Assembly (NCBI RefSeq): GCF_000296695.1
Contig: NZ_BAFK01000017.1
Location: forward strand, 1-64,000
Source of the DNA: Rheinheimera nanhaiensis E407-8
GTDB lineage: Bacteria > Pseudomonadota > Gammaproteobacteria > Enterobacterales > Alteromonadaceae
DNA: 64,000 nucleotides
Direction of reading: 5' to 3'
Under the pieces are notes generated by a model, which saw nothing but the letters and a program-made list of their open reading frames with translations, had not been told where the DNA came from and did not search any database. Shown piece after piece: positions 1 to 8,816 of this stretch (positions are counted from its first letter, which is position 1; every line of letters begins with the position of its first letter). The translations under genes and the position numbers were made by a program.

Positions 1-9
1 GAGCTCGTT

Positions 10-207
10 ATGTCTTTTGAGCAGTTTGAGACACTGAGTTTATGGCTTGGCCTGGGGATTTTGTATGTTTTTATCGTACTGGCTATTCACGACGTACTGA
101 AAAAAAGCAAGGCACCCAAACTGGGGCAATTCTTTGTCTGGCTGGTACTGTTTTTATCACCGGCGGTATTTATTATCAAAAGCATAGTGCCCTATTTTCT
201 TGAGTAG
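10..207 (+). CDS. DUF2788 family small membrane protein
   Basis: This is a 65-residue protein with two hydrophobic stretches, at about residues 10-27 and 40-60, separated by a short basic loop (KKSKAPK). That is the layout of the DUF2788 family of small inner-membrane proteins. No biochemical role is established for the family. It sits 13 bp before ybfE and then flavodoxin, an order I associate with Shewanella and relatives, so the three are probably co-transcribed. The start is only 9 bases from the window edge, so its promoter cannot be seen. Confidence 0.8.
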   Translation: MSFEQFETLSLWLGLGILYVFIVLAIHDVLKKSKAPKLGQFFVWLVLFLSPAVFIIKSIVPYFLE

Positions 208-220
208 TAAGGTTGGTTAA

Positions 221-493
221 ATGGCGAAGATTGCCACTGATCGCACTACGATTGATTTGTTTGCACAGGATAAGCGCCCGGGTCGGCCAAAAACCAACCC
301 TCTGCCCCGGGAAGAGCAACTGAAACTGAATAAGCGCAACCAGATCAAGCGTGATCGCAGTAAAGGCTTAAAACGCATTGAGTTTAAAGTGTCCGACCAA
401 CTGTATAACGCCTTAAGTCAGCAGGCTGAGCAAGCCAACCTGACCCGCAGCGCGTATATAGAGCAGATTCTGACGCAAGTTTTAACCAGGTAA
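221..493 (+). CDS. ybfE: LexA-regulated protein, YbfE family, ribbon-helix-helix type
   Basis: This 90-residue protein has a basic N-terminal half (DKRPGRPKTNPLPREEQ, then KRNQIKRDRSKGLKR). The C-terminal half has a ribbon-helix-helix look: strand RIEFKVSD followed by helices around LYNALSQQAEQ and TRSAYIEQILTQVL. This matches the YbfE family, which is annotated as LexA-regulated in enterics and lies beside fldA there as well. DNA binding is inferred from the fold. An SOS role here is not shown; I did not identify a clear LexA box upstream. It lies 14 bp before fldA. Confidence 0.8.
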   Translation: MAKIATDRTTIDLFAQDKRPGRPKTNPLPREEQLKLNKRNQIKRDRSKGLKRIEFKVSDQLYNALSQQAEQANLTRSAYIEQILTQVLTR

Positions 494-507
494 GAAGGTT
501 AGATTGA

Positions 508-1038
508 ATGGCAACTGTAGGCATTTTTTTCGGTAGTGATACCGGTAACACTGAACATATCGCCAAGATGATCCAGAAAGAGCTGGGTAAACACTTGTTT
601 GACGTGCGCGATATCGCCAAAAGCAGCAAAGAAGATATCGCTGCGTTTGATTTATTGCTGCTGGGTATTCCTACCTGGTATTACGGCGAAGCCCAGTGCG
701 ACTGGGATGATTTTTTCCCGGAGCTGGAAAACATCGACTTTAACAACAAGCTGGTGGCCATTTTTGGCTGTGGTGATCAGGAAGACTATGCTGAGTATTT
801 CCTCGATGCGATGGGCACGCTGCGCGATATTATCGAGCCTAAAGGCGCCATCATTGTTGGTCACTGGCCTACCGCAGGCTACAACTTTGTGGCATCTAAG
901 GCCCTGGTAGATGATAAGCATTTTATCGGCCTGGGCATAGACGAAGACCGCCAGCCAGAGCTGACCGAGCAGCGGGTTAAGCAGTGGTGTAAACAAATTT
1001 ACGACGAGATGAGCCTAAAAGAGTTCGAAGGGTTGTAA
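508..1038 (+). CDS. fldA: Flavodoxin FldA
   Basis: This is a 176-residue long-chain flavodoxin, a soluble FMN electron carrier feeding reductive enzymes such as IspG/IspH, BioB and MetH activation. The FMN phosphate loop is GSDTGNTE at residues 9-16. The isoalloxazine loops are PTWYYGE (about 55-61) and GCGDQEDYAEYF (about 87-98). The length and the extra beta-strand insertion fit the long-chain class. It is the last gene of the DUF2788-ybfE-fldA cluster and ends at a strong terminator. fur lies about 670 bp downstream on the same strand, beyond an opposing gene. Confidence 0.97.
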   Translation: MATVGIFFGSDTGNTEHIAKMIQKELGKHLFDVRDIAKSSKEDIAAFDLLLLGIPTWYYGEAQCDWDDFFPELENIDFNNKLVAIFGCGDQEDYAEYFLDAMGTLRDIIEPKGAIIVGHWPTAGYNFVASKALVDDKHFIGLGIDEDRQPELTEQRVKQWCKQIYDEMSLKEFEGL

Positions 1039-1045
1039 TACAGAG

Positions 1046-1071
1046 AAACCGGCAGTTTGCCGGTTTTTTTA
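1046..1071. terminator. Rho-independent terminator after fldA
   Basis: The inverted repeat AAACCGGCA / TGCCGGTTT is followed by a T run. It lies between convergent fldA and the DUF4442 gene and may serve both directions. Confidence 0.8.
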
Positions 1072-1080
1072 TTCGCGCTA

Positions 1081-1551
1081 TTAGCCTGGCCGGTATTTGG
1101 CTTTTTTGCGTACATATAAAGTGCGGTTTACTTCAGCGACGATCTGGCCAGTGTGGTCTTTAATATGCACCAGAAACTGCGGAAAATGCTTGTCGCCCGA
1201 CTCGGTGGCCGCTTTAATGGCATCCACGCTGGCATCTGACAGCCAAAACTCAGCGCTGAGACGGCCTTTACCCGGCTTAATAAAGTCGATATCGGCTTGC
1301 TTGTCCCACACCAGATACTCTTTGCCCAGCGCGCCCATCAGCATTAATGGGTATATAGGATCGGTCATCGCAAACATGCTGCCACCAAACTGAGTGCTAT
1401 TAATGTTGCGCGTCCAGGGCCGGGCTTTTAATTCTACCCGGCAGTAGTGGTAGTCGTTGCCAAGCTCTACCACTTTAATGCCGGGAAAAAAGAACGGTGG
1501 CCAAAAGTTTAATAAGTGCCGCATTACAGCGGGGTTAAATGCCCATTTCAT
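1081..1551 (-). CDS. DUF4442 domain protein, hotdog-fold thioesterase-like
   Basis: This 156-residue protein has the features of DUF4442 proteins, which adopt a hotdog thioesterase-like fold. A central segment, NSTQFGGSMFAMTDPIYPLM, occupies the place of the helix that carries the active site in such folds. It is followed by a conserved KPGKGRLSAEFWLSD region. The substrate is unknown; acyl-CoA thioesterase activity is only suggested by the fold. It is monocistronic, convergent with fldA and divergent from fur. Confidence 0.75.
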   Translation of the reverse strand: MKWAFNPAVMRHLLNFWPPFFFPGIKVVELGNDYHYCRVELKARPWTRNINSTQFGGSMFAMTDPIYPLMLMGALGKEYLVWDKQADIDFIKPGKGRLSAEFWLSDASVDAIKAATESGDKHFPQFLVHIKDHTGQIVAEVNRTLYVRKKAKYRPG

Positions 1552-1709
1552 CTAAAATACTCTGGTATGACCTGTTTTACCTATTGTACTTTGCTGTGTT
1601 CTGCACACAAGTGGCGACAGGCTTAACCGCTTAACTATTTTTGCCATTTCATTCTGTGGCTAATGTCTTTATAATCTTTGGCATATCAAATTTACGAGTA
1701 TCGATAGCT

Positions 1710-2150
1710 ATGTCAGATCACAACAGCGAATTACGTAAAGCCGGCCTTAAAGTGACATTGCCGCGGGTAAAAATTCTGGAGATCCTGCAGGATCCGAAGA
1801 ATCAACACATCAGTGCCGAAGACGTATACAAGCTGTTACTGGAAATTGGCGAAGACATAGGTCTGGCTACGGTATACCGGGTACTTAACCAGTTTGATGA
1901 TGCCGGCATTTTAACCCGCCACCACTTTGAAGGCGGCAAATCGGTATTTGAACTGACCGGCGGCAGCCACCACGATCATCTGGTGTGCCTGAAGTGCGGC
2001 AAGGTGATTGAGTTTGAAGACGACGTGATTGAAGCCAAGCAACTGGAAATTGCCGAGAAAAACGGCATTAAGCTGACCCATCACAGCCTGTACCTGTACG
2101 GCGAGTGTAAAGATACTGTGCAGTGTAAGAAAAATAGTGAAGCCAACTAA
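1710..2150 (+). CDS. fur: Ferric uptake regulator Fur
   Basis: This is a 146-residue iron-responsive repressor. The N-terminal winged helix includes RKAGLKVTLPRVKILEIL and GLATVYRVLNQF, the Fur recognition helix. The metal-binding region has the HHDHLVCLKCG cluster with the first CxxC pair, and a second cysteine pair in YGECKDTVQC. I place the start at the ATG at 1710, because MSDHNSELRKAG matches the usual Fur N-terminus. The upstream in-frame start at 1641 would add 23 residues with no family equivalent. A hairpin terminator follows the stop. Confidence 0.97.
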   Translation: MSDHNSELRKAGLKVTLPRVKILEILQDPKNQHISAEDVYKLLLEIGEDIGLATVYRVLNQFDDAGILTRHHFEGGKSVFELTGGSHHDHLVCLKCGKVIEFEDDVIEAKQLEIAEKNGIKLTHHSLYLYGECKDTVQCKKNSEAN

Positions 2151-2167
2151 GGCTGACTAACACAAAC

Positions 2168-2196
2168 AAAAGGCACCCTCAGGTGCCTTTTGTTTT
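2168..2196 (+). terminator. Terminator after fur
   Basis: AAAAGGCACC and GGTGCCTTTT form a ten-base stem with a short loop, followed by GTTTT. It lies between convergent fur and the acetyltransferase gene. Confidence 0.8.
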
Positions 2197-2220
2197 AACA
2201 CCTCGCAGGTAGTAACCTGC

Positions 2221-2718
2221 TTAAACAGCTGCGCTGTTAATACGCGCCATACACAAGGCGCTGACATAGTTACCGTACTGAAAAGCAAAATCTGACAGCT
2301 CGGCTTCCACTTCAAAACCAAAGCGCTCGTATAAGGCTATGGCGACTTCGTTGCTGCTGTACACCGTAAGCTCCAACCGGCGGATATTCAGCCATTGATC
2401 AGACAGCTCTAACGCTGAGCGCAGCAATGCCGAGCCAATACCCTGGCCCTGATAATCTTCTGCCACGCCCATGCCCAGCTCGGCCACATGCCGGCGTCTG
2501 GGGTTTTGACACACCTGCAGCCCCAACTGCCCCACTACTTTGCCCTCAAGCTCGGCCACCAGGTTATAGAAACCCGCACCGGCGTTATACAACCTTTGCC
2601 AGTTCGCTACCGGCTGATAAGGCAGTTGTAGCGTATTGGCATACACACTGGGCTGGTCGTAAATAGCTTTAATGGCATCAATATCAGCAGGTTCAGCATG
2701 GCGGATCAGAACGGGCAT
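2221..2718 (-). CDS. GNAT family N-acetyltransferase, YhhY/AaaT-like
   Basis: This 165-residue acetyltransferase has the acetyl-CoA pyrophosphate loop EDYQGQGIGSALL (GNAT motif A, about residues 88-100). It also has a C-terminal LTVYSSNEVAIALYERFGF motif B. Overall it resembles E. coli YhhY/AaaT, an amino-acid N-acetyltransferase: compare the N-terminal IRHAEPADIDAIKAIYDQPSVYANTLQ and the central PRRRHVAELGMGV. The acceptor substrate cannot be decided from sequence. It is a single gene, convergent with fur. Confidence 0.85.
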   Translation of the reverse strand: MPVLIRHAEPADIDAIKAIYDQPSVYANTLQLPYQPVANWQRLYNAGAGFYNLVAELEGKVVGQLGLQVCQNPRRRHVAELGMGVAEDYQGQGIGSALLRSALELSDQWLNIRRLELTVYSSNEVAIALYERFGFEVEAELSDFAFQYGNYVSALCMARINSAAV

Positions 2719-2829
2719 AGCGGCTTCCTTGTAATGGTCGGTGTTTATCTTAAGCGGCTAACAGCTAAAGCAACAAGAGGCAGGCATAAAAAAGCCGGCA
2801 TGACGCCGGCTAATATCATAAGCTGCGCT

Positions 2830-3756
2830 TTACAGCTGCTGCTCCAGCTCTGGCAGCACAGTAAATAAATCGGCCACCAGACCGTAATCAGCTACCTGGA
2901 AAATCGGCGCTTCGGCGTCTTTGTTAATGGCAACGATCACTTTAGAGTCTTTCATACCGGCCAAATGCTGAATGGCGCCGGAAATGCCGACCGCGATATA
3001 CAGTTCAGGCGCGACGATTTTACCGGTTTGTCCAACCTGCATATCGTTTGGCACAAAGCCGGCATCGACAGCTGCGCGTGAGGCGCCAATAGCCGCGCCC
3101 AGTTTATCGGCAATACCGTTTAACAGCGCAAAGTTCTCGCCATTTTGCATACCACGACCGCCGGAAATTACCACCCGCGCCGCGGTCAGCTCTGGCCGCT
3201 CTGATTTGGTCAGCTCTGCACTGACAAAGGCTGAAACGCCAAGATCGTGTACTGCAGATAGTGCTTCCACTGGTGCCGCGTTACCGATTTTAGCAGCGGC
3301 AAAGGCAGCCGGACGTACCGTCAGCACCTTAATTGCATCGGCGGATTTTACGGTGGCGATGGCATTACCGGCATAAATCGGCCGCACAAAGGTGTCGGCG
3401 CTTTCAATGGCAATCACATCGGAGATTTGCGCCACATCTAACAGTGCCGCCACCCGTGGCAGGAAGTTTTTACCTGTGGTGGTGGCCGCCGTTAAAATAT
3501 GGCTGTAGTTTTTGCCCAGCTCAGCAACCAACGCAGCGATATTTTCTGCCAGCTGATGTTCGTATGCGGCATTGTCAGCCACTAATACTTTGTCAACACC
3601 GGCAATGGTTGCCGCTTCATTGGCTGCTGCGGCGCAGTTAAAGCCTGCGACCAGAACAGTGATATCTGCACCAATGGCTGTTGCTGCCTGTACGACTTTA
3701 TGCGTTTCCGCTTTCAGGCTCTGATTGTTATGTTCTGCAATGAGTAAAATCGCCAT
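2830..3756 (-). CDS. etfA: Electron transfer flavoprotein subunit alpha
   Basis: This 308-residue FAD-binding ETF subunit takes electrons from acyl-CoA dehydrogenases. The C-terminal FAD domain shows [15 protein letters not shown] (about 195-209) and the signature [20 protein letters not shown] (about 242-261), then [18 protein letters not shown]. The start ATG overlaps the last base of etfB, so the two are translationally coupled. Electrons pass to the ETF:quinone oxidoreductase encoded divergently upstream. The shared intergenic region has LiuR-like operators, which suggests control with branched-chain amino-acid and fatty-acid oxidation. Confidence 0.96.
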   Translation of the reverse strand: MAILLIAEHNNQSLKAETHKVVQAATAIGADITVLVAGFNCAAAANEAATIAGVDKVLVADNAAYEHQLAENIAALVAELGKNYSHILTAATTTGKNFLPRVAALLDVAQISDVIAIESADTFVRPIYAGNAIATVKSADAIKVLTVRPAAFAAAKIGNAAPVEALSAVHDLGVSAFVSAELTKSERPELTAARVVISGGRGMQNGENFALLNGIADKLGAAIGASRAAVDAGFVPNDMQVGQTGKIVAPELYIAVGISGAIQHLAGMKDSKVIVAINKDAEAPIFQVADYGLVADLFTVLPELEQQL

Positions 3757-4505
3757 TAGATCACCTTCGCTTCATGCTTTAATTTATCAACCAGCTCTGC
3801 TACCGACTCAACTTTAATACCGCCCTGACGTACGGCTGGCGCTGTAACTTTAAGCACGCTTACCGCCGAGCTCAGCGACACGCCATAGCTGTCGGCGGCT
3901 TTAACCTCTAATGGTTTTTTCTTTGCTTTCATAATATTGGGCAAGGAGGCATAACGCGGCTCGTTTAAACGCAGATCGGTAGATACCACCGCTGGCAATG
4001 TCAGCTGTACGGTTTGCAAACCACCGTCTATTTCCCGGGTTACCGCGACTTTACCAGCAGATAAGGTAACTTTTGATGCAAAGGTCCCCTGCCCCATGCC
4101 GGTCAGTGCCGCCAGCATTTGGCCGGTTTGGTTGTTATCGGAATCAATCGCCTGCTTGCCTAAAATCACCAGGCCTGGCTGCTCATCTGCCACTACCTTG
4201 GCCAGCAACTTTGCTACCTGCAGTGAATCCAGGTTTAGCTCAGTGTCAATATGCAGCGCACGGTCGGCACCCAGTGCCAGTGCGGTACGCAGCTGTTCTT
4301 GCACAGCACTGCTACCGATTGATACCACCACCACTTCAGTGGCGCTACCGGCTTCTTTTAATCTGACGGCTTCTTCTACGGCGATCTCACAAAACGGGTT
4401 TAAGGCCATTTTGACGTTCGTGAGGTCGACCCCCGTCTGGTCGGCTTTTACCCGCACTTTTACGTTGTAGTCTATTACCCGTTTTACCGGTACCAGTATT
4501 TTCAT
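3756..4505 (-). CDS. etfB: Electron transfer flavoprotein subunit beta
   Basis: This 249-residue AMP-binding subunit is the partner of EtfA. It starts [20 protein letters not shown] and contains the family region [18 protein letters not shown] (about 37-54). The nucleotide-binding stretch [20 protein letters not shown] lies around 117-136, and the EtfB signature [20 protein letters not shown] follows it. It is the first gene of an etfBA operon facing away from the ETF-QO gene. Both subunits are full length. Confidence 0.96.
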   Translation of the reverse strand: MKILVPVKRVIDYNVKVRVKADQTGVDLTNVKMALNPFCEIAVEEAVRLKEAGSATEVVVVSIGSSAVQEQLRTALALGADRALHIDTELNLDSLQVAKLLAKVVADEQPGLVILGKQAIDSDNNQTGQMLAALTGMGQGTFASKVTLSAGKVAVTREIDGGLQTVQLTLPAVVSTDLRLNEPRYASLPNIMKAKKKPLEVKAADSYGVSLSSAVSVLKVTAPAVRQGGIKVESVAELVDKLKHEAKVI

Positions 4506-4550
4506 AAGTTCCTCGTTCTTGTGCCGTGCCCTGCCATAACATCTGCCAGG

Positions 4551-4566
4551 TTTACGTTAAGGTAAA
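4551..4566. promoter_or_regulatory. LiuR-like operator 1
   Basis: TTTACGTTAAGGTAAA is a near-perfect 16-bp palindrome. It resembles the LiuR (MerR-type) consensus TTTACGTnnACGTAAA described by comparative genomics in gammaproteobacteria, where etf genes are predicted regulon members. It lies in the etfB/ETF-QO divergent promoter region. Confidence 0.5.
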
Positions 4567-4602
4567 GCTATAATAGGTTATTGAGCGTCAATCTACTTAC
4601 TG

Positions 4603-4618
4603 TTGACGTTAACGTCAA
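4603..4618. promoter_or_regulatory. LiuR-like operator 2
   Basis: TTGACGTTAACGTCAA is a perfect 16-bp palindrome, 52 bp from operator 1 and upstream of the ETF-QO start. It shares the ACGTTAACGT core. It could be a second site for the same regulator; the regulator gene is not in the window. Confidence 0.45.
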
Positions 4619-4689
4619 CCTGCAATACCCTAAAGGCCCCGATAAAAGCGGCGTCTGCTGTAAATATTAAACTCCAAGAGGTCAGTGCT

Positions 4690-6339
4690 GTGGAAAGAGA
4701 ATCAATGGAATTCGATGTAGTGATTGTAGGCGCCGGCCCGGCCGGTTTAGCCACCGCGATCCGCTTAATGCAACAGGCAAAAGCCGCCAACACAGAACTG
4801 ACCGTGTGCGTCGTAGAAAAAGGCTCTGAAGTCGGCGCCCATATTTTATCCGGTGCCGTATTTGAACCGCGCGCATTAAACGAATTACTGCCCGACTGGC
4901 AGCAACACGGCGCTCCGCTAACGGCAGCAGTTAGTCAGGATGATATTTACCTGTTTAAAAATGCTGAGCAGGCCAGCAAACTACCGGGCTTTATGGTACC
5001 CAAAACCATGCATAACCACGGCAACTATATCGTCTCTGTTGCCAATTTATGTCGCTGGCTGGCGCAGCAGGCAGAGCAGTTGGGCGTGGAGATTTTCCCC
5101 GGTTTCGCTGCCAGCGAAGTGCTGCTGGAAGATAACGTGGTAAAAGGCATTCTGATTGGCGATATGGGGCTGGATAAAGACGGCAAGCCTAAAGACAGCT
5201 TTGTACCGGGCATGGAGCTCAGGGCTAAATACACGGTATTTGCTGAAGGCTGTCGTGGCCATTTGGGCAAGCAGTTAATCAAACAGTTCGCTCTGGATGA
5301 AGGTAAATCACCGCAACATTACGCGCTGGGCTTTAAAGAAATATGGGACGTGCCTGCACAGCAGCATAAGCAAGGCTTAGTAGTACATTCCGCCGGCTGG
5401 CCGCTCACCAATGACACCAGCGGCGGCGGTTATTTGTACCATGCTGAGAACCAGCAAATTGTGGTAGGCCTGATTGTCGATTTAAACTACAGCAACCCAC
5501 ATTTAAGCCCGTTTGAAGAGTTTCAGCGTTACAAACAGCACCCGGTCATTAGCCAGTATCTGAAAGGCGGTAAGCGGGTGAGCTACGGTGCCCGCGCCAT
5601 CGCCAAAGGCGGTTTAAACAGCCTGCCTAAAATGAGCTTTAACGGTGGCTTACTGGTGGGTTGCGACGCCGGCACGCTAAACTTTGCCAAAATAAAAGGT
5701 AACCATACCGCAATGAAATCCGGCATGTTGGCGGCTGAAACCCTGTTTAGCGCCCTGTCACAAGGTGATGAAGGCGGTAACGATTTAACCGGCTTTGCCG
5801 AGGCGATTAAAAACAGCTGGCTGTACGATGAGCTATACCGCTCGCGTAATTTTGGCCCGGCACTGCATAAATTCGGCACCTTCTGGGGCGGTGCCTTTAA
5901 CACGCTGGAGCAAAACTGGTTTGGCGGCAAGCTGCCTTTTACCCTGAAAGACGACAGACCGGACCATGCCCAGTTAAAACTGGCCAGTGAAGCGCCGGTA
6001 ATAAACTACCCTAAGCCGGACAATGTGCTAAGTTTTGACCGCCTATCGTCAGTGTATTTATCTAACACTAATCATGAAGAAGAGCAGCCTTGTCATTTAA
6101 AACTCAAGGATGCGCTGATTCCCATTAACGTTAACCTGCCTAAATACAATGAACCGGCACAGCGTTACTGCCCGGCAGGTGTGTATGAAATTGTGCAGGA
6201 TGAAAACAACGAACCGCATTTTCACATTAATGCGCAGAACTGCATTCACTGTAAAACCTGCGATATTAAAGATCCGGCACAAAACATTACCTGGGTAACG
6301 CCGGAAGGTGCCGGCGGCCCGAACTACCCCAATATGTAA
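4690..6339 (+). CDS. etfD: Electron transfer flavoprotein-ubiquinone oxidoreductase
   Basis: This 549-residue membrane-associated enzyme moves electrons from reduced ETF to ubiquinone. It has an N-terminal FAD Rossmann motif (VVIVGAGPAGLATAIRL), a quinone-interaction domain in the middle, and a C-terminal [4Fe-4S] domain. The iron-sulfur ligands lie in RYCPAGVYE and in NCIHCKTCDIKDP. The family ending GGPNYPNM is intact. I chose GTG at 4690 because AAGAGGT lies about 8 bases upstream and VERESMEFD matches family N-termini. The alternatives are TTG 4603, which lies inside the operator, and ATG 4705. Confidence 0.95.
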   Translation: MERESMEFDVVIVGAGPAGLATAIRLMQQAKAANTELTVCVVEKGSEVGAHILSGAVFEPRALNELLPDWQQHGAPLTAAVSQDDIYLFKNAEQASKLPGFMVPKTMHNHGNYIVSVANLCRWLAQQAEQLGVEIFPGFAASEVLLEDNVVKGILIGDMGLDKDGKPKDSFVPGMELRAKYTVFAEGCRGHLGKQLIKQFALDEGKSPQHYALGFKEIWDVPAQQHKQGLVVHSAGWPLTNDTSGGGYLYHAENQQIVVGLIVDLNYSNPHLSPFEEFQRYKQHPVISQYLKGGKRVSYGARAIAKGGLNSLPKMSFNGGLLVGCDAGTLNFAKIKGNHTAMKSGMLAAETLFSALSQGDEGGNDLTGFAEAIKNSWLYDELYRSRNFGPALHKFGTFWGGAFNTLEQNWFGGKLPFTLKDDRPDHAQLKLASEAPVINYPKPDNVLSFDRLSSVYLSNTNHEEEQPCHLKLKDALIPINVNLPKYNEPAQRYCPAGVYEIVQDENNEPHFHINAQNCIHCKTCDIKDPAQNITWVTPEGAGGPNYPNM

Positions 6340-6546
6340 CGGCTATGTCTGGCCTGCTTAACACTAAGCAGGCCAACATTCTCTAAGCTATTGTTTTAGC
6401 TTGCGCTATTATTATGTCTCCTGCTCAATAATCTGCTTACTTTTTTCATTATTTGATTGCCTTAATTTTCTGCAGCAACTACCTTTAGTACTGACCGTTA
6501 TGCAATATTGTGCAGTAATGCCTCGACAGAGACAGGAAGTAGCCTA

Positions 6547-8748
6547 ATGACCAATAAAATAAAAACCGAGCTGACACCACAAGATGATGTAGTGGTGGTA
6601 AAAACCGCGCTAAAAAAATCCACGGCCTCTACGCTGCCACCGTCTTTTGCCAGTGACCGTTACATGTACTTTACCGAACGCGACCTGAACAAAATTCTGA
6701 CAAATTTAGATGCACTGCGTAGCAGCGTGTTTCCGGCGCCTAACCCGGATAATGAAATTCAAAGCCGTAAACAGCAGCATTTTCCATCGGTGTGTTTAAT
6801 TGGCTTGGGCCGCTGCGGTTCAAATATCGCGCTGGATGTGGCTTCACTGGTGTATAACGCGCGCAATTTCTACTTAAATGAATTTAATAACGAAGAAAAG
6901 CAAAACCGCGAGCAGGAATACCGGCCCATGCGCTGGATAAAACGCAGCCTGCATTTAGCCACTGAGCAAGCGATTAAGCCGGTGTTTTTAATTGAACCGC
7001 TGGTGATGTTAGGCGATTTGGACAAAGACATTGAAGGCCGCATTCGTTTTTCCCATAAAGGTGAAAAAAGCGGCTTTTTACATGACTACACCAAAATGAA
7101 AATTATGGATCTGTCTGAAGTGCATGCCGGTGGTGCCGGTAATGCGCCTATTCTGGGCCAATATCTGGCCAAGATTATCCTCAATAAAGACACCCAACGC
7201 TTTGCCAACGCCGATTGGAAGTTTATTCACTCCTACCTTATTGATTCTTGTGGCATTAAAGCTAACCAATCACGGCTGTATTTTTATATTTTCAGCGCCG
7301 GTGGTGGCACTGGCTCCGGGATGGCATCGGAGTTTGGCCTGGCGCAGCAATACGCGTACATGAGTAAAACCTTTGACACCCGGATGATGGCCGAAGATGA
7401 AGAAAACCGCGGTCATTCATTTGTGTTTGAACCTATATTTACCAGCGGTATTTGTATCCTGCCGAACATTTCAGACCATGGTGTTGAGATGTCAGAAGCA
7501 TTGCACATTAACGCCGGGCGCTTACTGTGTAAATATCTGGCCGAAGAGTGGGACTTCTCTTACAACTTTGATAACGAAGACAGCAGCGAGTCCAGCGTAA
7601 TGCACCGCATCCGGCCCTGGAATGCGATGATGCTGATCTCAAACGACATTATGCGCTACGCCGAAGAAACCGATGACGGCGGTATTCAGCATATTGATGT
7701 TAATGCCATGGAGAAGTACGCCAACCAGTACATCTCGCAGCAGATCTTTAATATCTTAACTGCCCAGGCGGTGACCACCGATTACGACGAAAACTATTTC
7801 CGCCGCGCCGGCATTGATATCGGTGAGACTATACGGCTGGATGCCAATGATTTATTTATGAGCCTGGCAGGCCCTGTTGCCGTAGCTTATGCCGAATCGG
7901 TGGTACCGACCGACAATGGCGGTGAAAAGCTTAAATTGTTTGATAAAGGCACGACGGGGCTGAATATCGACGATCTGTTTTTCCGCTCAATTGACTTACC
8001 ACATTTTAATAAGGTAACCCAGGCGATTGAAGGCATCAGCCTGCTGCCTATTGAATCGGGCCGCTACCGCGAAACCTTAGCCAACTATGTGAAAAACGGC
8101 TATAACGCAGGCGAGCTTAAAGATCTGCACTTCTTTAAAAACTGCTCGTCGGTGGTGTCTATCGTGTCGCTACCAAAAGACTATAAATTGTCTTACATGG
8201 ATTTAAACCGGCTGAAGTCCCACTTAAATGCGCTGTTCCCCAACACCACGTTAAAGCGTTATGCGCTGGTCATTGGCGCTTCTGCCAATATTTCACTTAC
8301 TACGCTGATCGTGAAAAGCCCTTGTCTGAGCGACGATTTCTTAACGCTGATTGTGGCCTTTATTAAGCGCTGCTTTGCCAAAGACAATTTCCGCTTTGAT
8401 GAGCAGCTCGATAAAGCCATGCTGGACTTTATCCGCGCCGACGAGTTTGATGAACAGCGGCTGGATGATATGCTGCATGAGTTTGAAAACCCGGCCAAAA
8501 TTCTCGATACCAACTGGTATGCCATTAAGCCGATGTACGAGAAAAAATACCGTGAGCTTATTCACAACAAAGACAAGTTTGTCTCGATTAACGATATTCG
8601 TTTAAGCCGTGACAGTGTGAAAAAGGCCATTAAATACCTGCGGGAAATTTACCGGCATAAAATCAGTAAAACCAAAGTTATATCGCTTAATAATACAGCG
8701 ACAAGCAAACAAAGCAGTAAAACGCCTCCTCAGAATGAGGAAAAGTAG
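6547..8748 (+). CDS. Tubulin/FtsZ-like GTPase-fold protein of unknown function
   Basis: This is a 733-residue protein. Near residues 82-95 it has a Rossmann-type start, CLIGLGRCGSNIALDV, comparable to the FtsZ T1 region. At about 249-259 it has FSAGGGTGSGMAS, an exact match to the tubulin/FtsZ signature [SAG]-G-G-T-G-[SA]-G. A possible T7-like NIDD lies near residue 473. The rest is not recognisable; there is no signal peptide or membrane segment, and the last 30 residues are polar. It is much longer than FtsZ, which fits the poorly studied bacterial tubulin-like (Tubulin_2) proteins. The start is the ATG with AGGAAGT 6 bases upstream. It is monocistronic between ETF-QO and a convergent reductase gene, with no phage genes nearby. 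Function unknown; polymerisation is only possible. Confidence 0.75.
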   Translation: MTNKIKTELTPQDDVVVVKTALKKSTASTLPPSFASDRYMYFTERDLNKILTNLDALRSSVFPAPNPDNEIQSRKQQHFPSVCLIGLGRCGSNIALDVASLVYNARNFYLNEFNNEEKQNREQEYRPMRWIKRSLHLATEQAIKPVFLIEPLVMLGDLDKDIEGRIRFSHKGEKSGFLHDYTKMKIMDLSEVHAGGAGNAPILGQYLAKIILNKDTQRFANADWKFIHSYLIDSCGIKANQSRLYFYIFSAGGGTGSGMASEFGLAQQYAYMSKTFDTRMMAEDEENRGHSFVFEPIFTSGICILPNISDHGVEMSEALHINAGRLLCKYLAEEWDFSYNFDNEDSSESSVMHRIRPWNAMMLISNDIMRYAEETDDGGIQHIDVNAMEKYANQYISQQIFNILTAQAVTTDYDENYFRRAGIDIGETIRLDANDLFMSLAGPVAVAYAESVVPTDNGGEKLKLFDKGTTGLNIDDLFFRSIDLPHFNKVTQAIEGISLLPIESGRYRETLANYVKNGYNAGELKDLHFFKNCSSVVSIVSLPKDYKLSYMDLNRLKSHLNALFPNTTLKRYALVIGASANISLTTLIVKSPCLSDDFLTLIVAFIKRCFAKDNFRFDEQLDKAMLDFIRADEFDEQRLDDMLHEFENPAKILDTNWYAIKPMYEKKYRELIHNKDKFVSINDIRLSRDSVKKAIKYLREIYRHKISKTKVISLNNTATSKQSSKTPPQNEEK

Positions 8749-8776
8749 ATTAAATAAGTACAGTGTTTTAACTGCT

Positions 8777-8811
8777 AAAAACAGACCCGCCAGCCGGGTC
8801 TGTTTTTTTAT
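8777..8811. terminator. Bidirectional terminator
   Basis: AAAAACAGACCCG and CGGGTCTGTTTTT form a long stem flanked by A and T runs on either side. It lies between the convergent tubulin-like and aldo/keto reductase genes and can serve both. Confidence 0.85.
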
Positions 8812-8816
8812 CTGCC

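Noticed and set aside
3333-3641. Open frames opposite etfA and etfB
   Set aside because: They have low-complexity composition, no RBS, and lie fully within strongly supported genes on the other strand.
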